11,678 nt of DNA, from the NCBI GenBank assembly GCA_030431185.1, contig JAUIJO010000086.1:1-11678 (forward strand), read 5' to 3'. A program made the translations under genes and the position numbers. The first letter of the stretch is position 1, and each line of letters starts with the position of its first letter. Below, piece after piece: positions 6,580 to 11,678 of the stretch. The stretch comes from Gammaproteobacteria bacterium (GTDB lineage Bacteria; Pseudomonadota; Gammaproteobacteria; Xanthomonadales; Xanthomonadaceae). The notes under the pieces were generated by a model that did no database searches, was not told the DNA's origin, and worked only from the letters and a program-made list of their open reading frames with translations.

Positions 6580-7053
6580 TCAAGGCCGCTCGGCGCTCGC
6601 GGCGACCGGCGTGATCGAGACCCGGATGCGCAGCCGGTTGCCCGGGTCTTCCGGCAGTCGCGACCTGAACTTCGCGCCCTTGTAGAGGTAGTCGACGTCA
6701 TAGGCGATGGGACGCTGGAACTCGCGCTCGACCGGCACCGAGCGGCAGTTGGCCGATCCGGAGCCCGCACTGCCCTCTTCCTCCGCATCTTCGCCACGGG
6801 TGAACACGTCCTTCACCGCACCGACCATGCGCGACAGCCGCGAATCGCCCTCGCTCTCGGGACGCGGGGTCTGGTCGCAGTCCTGCTCGACACGGGTGGC
6901 GATGAGGGTCTGGTACACCGGCGTCACCCGCAGGACCTGCGCATAGTCGTAGCGGACGTTCTCGGCCTGGATGACCACGCGCTCCTGTGCAAGGACCGGC
7001 ACGGAAAGCGTCGCGATCAGCAGGAGGCATGGCAGGGGGAAGAGACGGATCAT
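6580..7053 (-). CDS. Secreted YcfJ/UmoD-like protein lacking the glycine zipper
   Basis: The 157-residue product starts with a cleavable signal peptide (MIRLFPLPCLLLIATLSVPVLA, about 1-22, likely cut before QE), so it should be periplasmic or envelope-associated. The mature part has two blocks typical of the YcfJ/UmoD-like family: YDYAQVLRVTPVYQ (35-48), and a C-terminal module about 116-150 with AYDVDYLYKGAKFRSRLP and NRLRIRVSITPV. In typical members a glycine zipper (GxxxG-rich, membrane-inserting) lies between them; here residues 60-102 are instead an acidic, Ser/Gly-rich linker (GEDAEEEGSAGSGSA). Cys59 and Cys103 flank the linker and could form a disulfide. The ATG at 7053 is chosen because the signal peptide begins there; the frame is open 36 codons further upstream, but that part is not signal-like and overlaps the likely promoter. 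Function is unknown. It precedes argF' in the same direction but 326 nt away. Confidence 0.7.
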   Translation of the reverse strand: MIRLFPLPCLLLIATLSVPVLAQERVVIQAENVRYDYAQVLRVTPVYQTLIATRVEQDCDQTPRPESEGDSRLSRMVGAVKDVFTRGEDAEEEGSAGSGSANCRSVPVEREFQRPIAYDVDYLYKGAKFRSRLPEDPGNRLRIRVSITPVAASAERP

Positions 7054-7082
7054 CGCGCTCGCAGAGTCGGACCTGTTCAAAA

Positions 7083-7088
7083 ATTGTA
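7083..7088 (-). promoter_or_regulatory. Candidate -10 box for the secreted-protein gene
   Basis: TACAAT on the minus strand lies 29 nt before the ATG at 7053, inside the only AT-rich patch of the divergent intergenic region (7076-7091). No good -35 hexamer sits at 16-18 bp spacing (ACCCCA at 17 bp), so the call rests on the -10 and its location. Confidence 0.4.
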
Positions 7089-7207
7089 AATGCCCGGGCC
7101 ATCGCTGGGGTGAACCTGTGCTGTCGTCCCGGTGGCGGCGCGCCTCCGGGGCGACGCCCATCGCCCCTCGAACGCAATGGGCGCCGCAGCCAGGCCGTGC
7201 AACCCGG

Positions 7208-7213
7208 TAGAAT
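7208..7213 (+). promoter_or_regulatory. Candidate -10 box for cysS
   Basis: TAGAAT lies 25 nt before the cysS ATG at 7239, matching five of six -10 consensus bases. The bases at the -35 position (CGCAGC at 17 bp spacing) are poor. A transcript starting just downstream would exclude the in-frame ATG at 7212, which supports the start chosen for cysS. Confidence 0.4.
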
Positions 7214-7238
7214 GGCCCGAACCCAAGACGCCGTGCCC

Positions 7239-8639
7239 ATGAGCCTGCACCTCTACAACAGCCTGACCCGGCGGGTCGAAGCCTTCTCGCCGGCCGATCC
7301 GGCGCGTACCACCATGTACGTTTGCGGCCCCACCGTCTACAACTACGTCCACATCGGCAACGGCCGGGGCCCGGTGGTGTTCGGGGTGCTGGCCGACCTG
7401 CTGCGCCGGCGCTTCGGCACCCTCGCCTACGCCCGCAACATCACCGACGTCGACGACAAGATCAATGCCGCGGCCGCCGAACAGGGCGTGCCGATATCGG
7501 TGATCGCCGACCGGTTCACCGCGGCCTACCGCGAGGACATGGCGGCGCTGGGCGTGGCGCCGCCCGACCTGGAGCCGGCGGCGACGGCGCACATCCCCCA
7601 GATCATCGAGATGATCTCGACCCTGGTCGAGCGTGGCCATGCCTACGCGGCGGAAGGCCACGTGCTGTTCGCCGTCGACCGCTTCGAAGGCTACGGCAAG
7701 CTTTCGCGCCGGGAACTGGAGGACATGCTGGCCGGCGCGCGGATCGAGGTCGCGCCCTACAAGAAGAACCCGGGGGACTTCGTGCTCTGGAAGCCGTCCA
7801 GCGACGCCTTGCCGGGCTGGGAGTCGCCCTGGGGCCGTGGCCGCCCCGGCTGGCATATCGAATGCTCGGCGATGGCGGCCGCCCACCTGGGCGACACCAT
7901 CGACATCCATGCCGGCGGCGTCGACCTGCAGTTCCCGCACCACGAGAACGAGGTCGCCCAGAGCGAGTGCGCGCATGGCGGCAAGCCCTTCGCCCGGTTC
8001 TGGCTGCACAACGGCATGCTCAACTTCGACGGCGCCAAGATGTCGAAGTCGGTCGGCAACATCGCCCGCATCCATGACCTCGTCCGCGAGCATCCGCCCG
8101 AGGCGCTGCGCTATGCGCTGCTGTCGGCCCACTACCGCGGCCCGCTCGACTGGTCGGATGCGCTGATCGAACAGAGCGTGCGCACCCTCGACCGCCTCTA
8201 CGGAACCCTGCGCGACCTGGCGGACTACCAGGTCGAACCCACGATCCCCGCGAGCGTCGAGAACGCGCTGGACGACGATCTCAATACGCCAAAGGCGCTA
8301 TCCGAGATAGCTGCACTCGCCAGTCAGGCTCGATCGATCCTCGCCAATAGCGGTAGTAGCCCTGGGACGGCTGAGCGCGCCGAGCTCGCCAACCTCAAGG
8401 CCGACCTCCTCGGCGCCGGTCGGGTGCTGGGCCTGCTGCAGCAGGACCCGGCCGCCTGGTTCGCCCGCGGGGCATCCGGCGAGGACGACGCGCGCATCCA
8501 GGCCCTGGTCGACGCACGCGTCGCCGCCAAGCAGGCACGCGACTTCGCCCGCGCCGACGCGATCCGGGACGAACTCGCCGCCGAGGGCATCGTGCTGGAA
8601 GACACGCCGCAGGGCGTGCGCTGGAGCCGGCGTGCATGA
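7239..8639 (+). CDS. cysS: Cysteinyl-tRNA synthetase
   Basis: CysRS, a class I synthetase in the cytoplasm, charges tRNA-Cys with cysteine. The 466-residue protein has the expected order: YVCGPTVYNYVHIGNGRGP with the HIGH-type motif HIGN (38-41), NITDVDDKI (67-75), GWHIECSAM (204-212), the GGVDLQFPHHENEVAQ block (226-241) and KMSKS (267-271). The four zinc ligands known from E. coli are present as Cys29, Cys209, His234 and Glu238. The helical C-terminal region follows, ending in KQARDFARADAIRDELAAEGIVLEDTPQGVRW. The ATG at 7239 gives the usual MSLxLYN start; an in-frame ATG at 7212 overlaps the likely -10 box and is less likely. Codons in 8281-8385 (CTA, ATA, AGT, CGA, CCA) are unlike the rest of the gene. 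sufE follows after 54 nt on the same strand. Confidence 0.97.
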   Translation: MSLHLYNSLTRRVEAFSPADPARTTMYVCGPTVYNYVHIGNGRGPVVFGVLADLLRRRFGTLAYARNITDVDDKINAAAAEQGVPISVIADRFTAAYREDMAALGVAPPDLEPAATAHIPQIIEMISTLVERGHAYAAEGHVLFAVDRFEGYGKLSRRELEDMLAGARIEVAPYKKNPGDFVLWKPSSDALPGWESPWGRGRPGWHIECSAMAAAHLGDTIDIHAGGVDLQFPHHENEVAQSECAHGGKPFARFWLHNGMLNFDGAKMSKSVGNIARIHDLVREHPPEALRYALLSAHYRGPLDWSDALIEQSVRTLDRLYGTLRDLADYQVEPTIPASVENALDDDLNTPKALSEIAALASQARSILANSGSSPGTAERAELANLKADLLGAGRVLGLLQQDPAAWFARGASGEDDARIQALVDARVAAKQARDFARADAIRDELAAEGIVLEDTPQGVRWSRRA

Positions 8640-8693
8640 CGCCCCACTCCCCGCGGTGCACCCCGCCGGTGCCCGCCCGACCCCATTGACCCG

Positions 8694-9146
8694 ATGAATG
8701 CCGTGACCGCTCCCGTTTCGCCGTTTCCGCTCGAACCGACGCCGGCCGAGGCCCAGGCCGCGATCCGCGACGAGTTCGCGTTCTTCAGCGACTGGTCCGA
8801 GCGCTACCAGTACCTGATCGACCTGGGGCGCAAGCTGCCGGACCTGCCCGATGCATGGAAGACCGAAGAACACCGGCTGCAGGGCTGCCAGTCGATGGTC
8901 TGGATCGTTACCCGCGGCGATGCCGACCGCCTGGACTTCCATGCGATCAGCGACTCGGCGATCGTGTCGGGCCTGATCTACCTCGCGCTGCGCGTCTACT
9001 CCGGGCGCAGCGCGCGCGAGATCGCGGACACCGATGCCGACTACATCGCCGACATCGGCCTGGCCAAGCACCTGTCGCCGACCCGCAGCAATGGCCTGGC
9101 TTCATTGCTGGCCTTCATCCGGGCGGAGGCTGCCCGACACCTGTGA
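8694..9146 (+). CDS. sufE: SufE-family sulfur acceptor for Fe-S cluster assembly
   Basis: SufE-type proteins take persulfide sulfur from a cysteine desulfurase (SufS or CsdA) and enhance its activity during iron-sulfur cluster assembly. The 150-residue length fits the family (E. coli SufE is 138, CsdE 147). The catalytic cysteine is Cys65 in LQGCQSMVW, the conserved GCQS loop. Upstream, DWSERYQYLIDLGRKLPDLP (33-52) is the typical helix, and SDSAIVSGLIYLALRVYSGRSAREI (86-110) the typical core. No desulfurase or other suf genes lie next to it, so it acts away from its partners' locus, as CsdE- or SufE-like genes often do; SufE and CsdE cannot be told apart with certainty. It lies 54 nt after cysS, with no terminator between, and its TGA overlaps the GTG start of the MFS gene. 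Confidence 0.92.
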   Translation: MNAVTAPVSPFPLEPTPAEAQAAIRDEFAFFSDWSERYQYLIDLGRKLPDLPDAWKTEEHRLQGCQSMVWIVTRGDADRLDFHAISDSAIVSGLIYLALRVYSGRSAREIADTDADYIADIGLAKHLSPTRSNGLASLLAFIRAEAARHL

Positions 9147-10381
9147 GCGCGCCAGCGCCCACCACTTGGGCGCTGCTGCGCAACCCAGGGTTTGCCGGCC
9201 TGCTGGTCTACCGGCTGCTGGCGATGCTGTCCTACCAGATCGTCGCGGTCACGGTGGGCTGGCATGTCTACAGCCTGACCCGGGATGCGTTGGCGCTCGG
9301 CCTGGTGGGACTCGCCGAGGTCGTGCCCTACATCGGGATGGCGCTGTTCGCCGGCTATGCGGTGGACCACTTCCCGCGACGCAAGCTGGGCATGTCCGCC
9401 TGCCTGGGCCTGTGCGCGACCACGCTGTGGCTGGCCGGCGTCGCGAGCGGCCACGTGCCGGCCTGGGGCACGTTCGCGATCTATCTCGCGGTCGCGCTGA
9501 ATGGCCTGGTCCGCGCCTTCCTGACCCCCGTCTACATGTCGCTGTTCGCGCGCGTGCTGCCGCGTGCGCATTTCGGCAAGGGCGTGGGCATCGGCAGCGT
9601 CATCATGCAGGCCGGCCTGGTGATCGGCCCGGCCATCGGCGGGGGCCTGATCGCCTGGGGCGGCACGACCACGGCTTACCTCGTCGCGGCCGGCCTGGCC
9701 GCACTGGCCGCGATCGCGGTGCGCCTGTTGCGGGTGCCCGAACCGGTGCCCTCCGGCCAGCGCGAGCCGATATTCAAGAGCATCGGCGCCGGCCTGCGCT
9801 TCGTCTTCGGCCACCAGGTGGTGCTGGGTGCGCAGGCGCTGGACATGTTCTCGGTCCTGTTCGGTGGTGCGGTCGCCTTGTTGCCGGCCTTCGTCACCGA
9901 CGTCTTCCAGAGCGGGCCGGAAGCGCTTGGCATCCTGCGCGGCGCGCCTGCCGCCGGCGCGGTGGTGATGGCCCTGTGGCTGGCGCGGCATCCGCCGGAC
10001 CGCCACGCCGGACGGCTCCTGCTCGGCGCCGTGGGCGGCTTCGGCCTGTGCATGATCGCGTTCGCGCTGTCCCGCGAGTTCTGGCTGTCGGTGGCGTTGC
10101 TGGGCCTGTCGGGCATGTGCGACAGCGTCTCGGTGGTCCTGCGCAGCACCATCCTGCAGTTGGCCACCCCGGACCACATGCGAGGCCGGGTGGCCTCGAT
10201 CAACGGCATCTTCATCGGCTCGTCGAACGAGCTGGGCGCGTTCGAGTCGGGTGTCGCCGCGCGCCTGCTCGGCCTGGTGCCCTCGGTGGTGTTCGGCGGC
10301 AGCATGACGCTCGCGGTCGTCGCCGCCACCGCGCGCCTGGCGCCCCGCCTCCGCAAACTGGAACTGCGCGACCTGCACTGA
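9143..10381 (+). CDS. Major facilitator superfamily transporter (EntS-like, MFS_3 group)
   Basis: This 412-residue inner-membrane protein has about ten to twelve hydrophobic segments, the usual MFS length. The first helix follows a short cytoplasmic N-terminus (WALLRNPGFAGLLVYRLL). A motif-A-like loop between helices 2 and 3 reads GYAVDHFPRRKLGM (71-84). The second half carries the loop ATPDHMRGRVASING (341-355), a signature I associate with the EntS/YbdA-like MFS_3 branch, whose members mostly export small molecules. The substrate is not predictable from the sequence. The start is a GTG at 9143 in a 4-nt GTGA overlap with the sufE stop, with a GGAGG about 13 nt upstream, so it is probably translated through coupling with sufE. 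The frame is open further upstream inside sufE, but that part is a shadow. It converges on dksA across a shared terminator region. Confidence 0.88.
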   Translation: MSAPAPTTWALLRNPGFAGLLVYRLLAMLSYQIVAVTVGWHVYSLTRDALALGLVGLAEVVPYIGMALFAGYAVDHFPRRKLGMSACLGLCATTLWLAGVASGHVPAWGTFAIYLAVALNGLVRAFLTPVYMSLFARVLPRAHFGKGVGIGSVIMQAGLVIGPAIGGGLIAWGGTTTAYLVAAGLAALAAIAVRLLRVPEPVPSGQREPIFKSIGAGLRFVFGHQVVLGAQALDMFSVLFGGAVALLPAFVTDVFQSGPEALGILRGAPAAGAVVMALWLARHPPDRHAGRLLLGAVGGFGLCMIAFALSREFWLSVALLGLSGMCDSVSVVLRSTILQLATPDHMRGRVASINGIFIGSSNELGAFESGVAARLLGLVPSVVFGGSMTLAVVAATARLAPRLRKLELRDLH

Positions 10382-10435
10382 GCGACCTGCACTTTGCGTG
10401 CCGTCGAGCCGCCCGCCACGGCTGCCGGCCCCACG

Positions 10436-10460
10436 AAAAAGCCCGGCCTAGGCCGGGCTT
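10436..10460 (-). terminator. Palindromic intrinsic terminator after dksA, probably bidirectional
   Basis: Arms AAGCCCGGCC (10439-10448) and GGCCGGGCTT (10451-10460) around TA make a perfect palindrome; realistically it folds as an 8-9 bp stem with a CTAG loop. On the minus strand it is followed by a run giving TTTTT in total, then CGTGG, a good U-tract 51 nt after the dksA stop. On the plus strand only TT follows, so it would end the MFS transcript less well. Confidence 0.88.
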
Positions 10461-10510
10461 GTCCGCGACCGGACCTGCAACGGCCCGGCCCTTGGCAACC
10501 GCAAACGGGC

Positions 10511-11590
10511 TCAGTCGCCCATCTGCTTCTGCAGGTGCTCCCAACGCTCCTGGGCGTCGATGGTGCGCTCGGCGGTCAGGCGCGCCTCGAGGCGCTCCAG
10601 TCCGATCTCCTCGCCGGTGTCGGCGCAGAAACCGTAGTCGCCGCTGTCGACGCGCTTGAGGGTGCTGTCGATCTTGCTGATCAGCTTGCGGTAACGGTCG
10701 CGGGTACGCAGTTCGAGGGAGTTCTCGGTCTCGCGTGTGGCGCGTTCGGCCTCGTCGCCGACGTCGCGCACTTCTTCCTTGAGGTTCTCGATGGTCTGCT
10801 TGGATTCTTCGACCAGGTCCGCACGCCACTGCAGCAGGCGCTGGCGGAAATACTCCAGTTGCAGCGGGCTCATGTATTCCTCGCCCGCCGTGGGCTTGTA
10901 TCCGGCCGGGAGGATCGGGCGGCCGGTGGCATCATCTGTTTTATAGGGCACGACTTTATACTGCGTCTTGGGGGCGGGGGCTGGCGGACGCGCCGCCACC
11001 GCCACGGCTACTTTTCCGACCGGACGCTTGGCCACGGCCTTCGCGCTGCGGGTCGGCGTGGGGGTTGACGGTGCCGTCCGGGTGGCCGGACGGGCCGCCG
11101 GCTTCTTGACGACGCCGGTGCGCACCGGCGCCGCCGTCGTCTTGGTCGGCTTCGTTGTCTTGGCCGGCTTGGATGCCTGGACCGGCTTGGCTGCCTTCGC
11201 TGTCTTCGCTGCTGCCTTGGCCGGCTTGGCCACGGGCTTGGCGGGCGCCTTGCGAGGGCTGGCCTTGGCCGCGGTCCTGGTGGATGGCTTGGAGGTCGCC
11301 TTCTTGGCCACGGCCTTGCTGGCGACGGCCTTCTTCGCGACGGCCTTGCTGGCAGGCGCCTTCTTGGCCGCAGCCTTCTTGGCGGCCGGCTTGCGGGCCG
11401 GGGCCTTGCTGGCTACGGGCTTGCTGGCGGCCTTGGCGGCCGGCTTGCCCGCCGCTTTCTTCGCGACGGCTTTCTTCGCCGCAGGCTTCTTGGCAGCGGC
11501 TTTGCCGGCCGGCGCGGCCTTGCGGGCGGCAGGCTTGGCGGTCTTCTTTGCGGCCTTGGCGGCCTTGGCGGGTTTCTTTTTCACTGCCAC
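10511..11590 (-). CDS. dksA: RNA polymerase-binding transcription factor DksA with a long Lys/Ala-rich N-terminal tail
   Basis: DksA enters the RNA polymerase secondary channel and, with ppGpp, adjusts promoter activity such as that of rRNA genes. Residues 209-359 align without gaps, from memory, to the zinc-finger end and coiled coil of the 151-residue E. coli DksA: GEEYMSPLQLEYFRQ (236-250), the coiled coil to about 315 with SLELRTRDRYRKLISKI, then YGFCADTGEEIGLERLEAR. Only one of four zinc cysteines remains: C322, T325, T343 and A346 replace C114, C117, C135 and C138. The coiled-coil tip DxxDxA reads D279-E-A-E282-R-A284. Residues 1-208 are a basic Lys/Ala/Pro/Thr tail like histone H1 or AlgP, probably disordered and nucleic-acid binding. 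The GTG at 11590 has AGGA ten bases upstream; a second GTG two codons on is too far from it. A promoter lies at 11637-11665. Confidence 0.95.
   Translation of the reverse strand: MAVKKKPAKAAKAAKKTAKPAARKAAPAGKAAAKKPAAKKAVAKKAAGKPAAKAASKPVASKAPARKPAAKKAAAKKAPASKAVAKKAVASKAVAKKATSKPSTRTAAKASPRKAPAKPVAKPAKAAAKTAKAAKPVQASKPAKTTKPTKTTAAPVRTGVVKKPAARPATRTAPSTPTPTRSAKAVAKRPVGKVAVAVAARPPAPAPKTQYKVVPYKTDDATGRPILPAGYKPTAGEEYMSPLQLEYFRQRLLQWRADLVEESKQTIENLKEEVRDVGDEAERATRETENSLELRTRDRYRKLISKIDSTLKRVDSGDYGFCADTGEEIGLERLEARLTAERTIDAQERWEHLQKQMGD
10966..11584 (-). repeat. Low-complexity Lys/Ala-coding DNA in dksA
   Basis: The 5' part of dksA is built from imperfect short repeats of AAG (Lys) and GCC/GCG (Ala) codons. 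The clearest internal repeats encode KKAVASKAVAKKA (about residues 86-98) and AAKKAAAKKA (69-78). Towards residues 110-210, Pro, Thr, Arg and Val become more frequent. The plus strand shows the same as repeated cttggc/ggccttctt strings. Such DNA is prone to slippage, so tail length probably varies between strains. Confidence 0.85.
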
Positions 11591-11636
11591 GGGCGACTTG
11601 TCCTGTTGAGGTTCCCTTGTGACGGGAAAGCGCGCT

Positions 11637-11665
11637 GTTATACCCTGCCACGGCTACTGCGGCAA
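11637..11665 (-). promoter_or_regulatory. Sigma70-type promoter of dksA
   Basis: On the minus strand TTGCCG (11660-11665, four of six -35 bases) and TATAAC (11637-11642, five of six -10 bases) are separated by 17 bp. Transcription would start near 11630, giving a leader of about 40 nt with the AGGA ribosome-binding site. The leader can form a small TTCCC/GGGAA hairpin (11612-11628), whose role is unknown. Confidence 0.65.
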
Positions 11666-11678
11666 CCGCGACACCCGC

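Noticed and set aside
7212..7241. Upstream ATG at 7212 as the cysS start
   Set aside because: It would add nine residues not seen in the family and overlaps the TAGAAT -10-like box; the ATG at 7239 gives the usual MSLxLYN terminus.
7077..8132. A 351-codon minus-strand frame antisense to cysS, and a 445-codon one (9041-10378) antisense to the MFS gene
   Set aside because: Both are mirror images of conserved genes with no domain of their own and no promoter or ribosome-binding site.
10966..11590. The Lys/Ala-rich region as a separate histone-like (AlgP/H1) gene
   Set aside because: It is in the same frame as the DksA core with no stop between them, and the good promoter and ribosome-binding site lie only at its start. 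One fused protein is the simpler reading.
1..11678. Insertion sequences, prophage, CRISPR, toxin-antitoxin or other defence genes
   Set aside because: No transposase, integrase, spaced direct repeats or small paired genes were seen. Apart from the leader, the repeat tail and the small secreted protein, the window is ordinary core genome.

Overview
The window is GC-rich, densely coded DNA from a gammaproteobacterium. It is almost certainly a member of the Xanthomonadaceae/Lysobacteraceae (Lysobacter, Luteimonas, Xanthomonas group). Three things point there: an arginine cluster built on N-acetylornithine transcarbamylase and N-acetylcitrulline deacetylase, a fused N-acetylglutamate synthase/kinase, and a DksA with a long Lys/Ala-rich N-terminal tail. 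A TTCGGGA heptamer repeat of a kind I recall from intergenic DNA of this family also occurs. The assignment rests on recalled protein similarity; no search was run.

Layout. (1) Positions 1-6253, minus strand: a compact arginine biosynthesis operon, transcribed in the order argF' (5240-6253), argG (3907-5163), argE' (2797-3894), argB/A fusion (1430-2788), a RimJ/RimL-like GNAT acetyltransferase (807-1433), then argC, which runs off the left edge (1-805). Most junctions are 12 nt or less, and several are 4-nt overlaps or nearly so. (2) 6254-6579: a leader/intergenic stretch holding an 11-bp terminator-like hairpin and, upstream of it, a short reading frame with three Arg codons in four. Together these look like a possible arginine attenuator. 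(3) 6580-7053, minus: a small secreted protein of the YcfJ/UmoD-like family that has lost its glycine zipper. (4) 7054-7238: a divergent promoter region. (5) 7239-10381, plus: cysS, sufE and an MFS exporter, the last two overlapping by 4 nt. (6) 10382-10510: a convergent intergenic region with a strong palindromic terminator. (7) 10511-11590, minus: dksA with a 208-residue Lys/Ala/Pro tail, a good sigma70 promoter, and only one of the four zinc-finger cysteines.

How the genes work together. The NAGS domain of the fusion makes N-acetylglutamate and its kinase domain phosphorylates it. ArgC reduces the product to the semialdehyde. After transamination (ArgD, not in the window) ArgF' carbamoylates N-acetylornithine to N-acetylcitrulline. 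ArgE' deacetylates that to citrulline, and ArgG joins citrulline with aspartate. The acetyl group is therefore kept one step longer than in the E. coli route. Only the final lyase (ArgH) and ArgD are missing here. CysS charges tRNA-Cys and SufE carries sulfur for Fe-S assembly, so both handle cysteine or its sulfur, but nothing in the sequence shows co-regulation. I see no mobile elements, CRISPR arrays, tRNA or rRNA genes.
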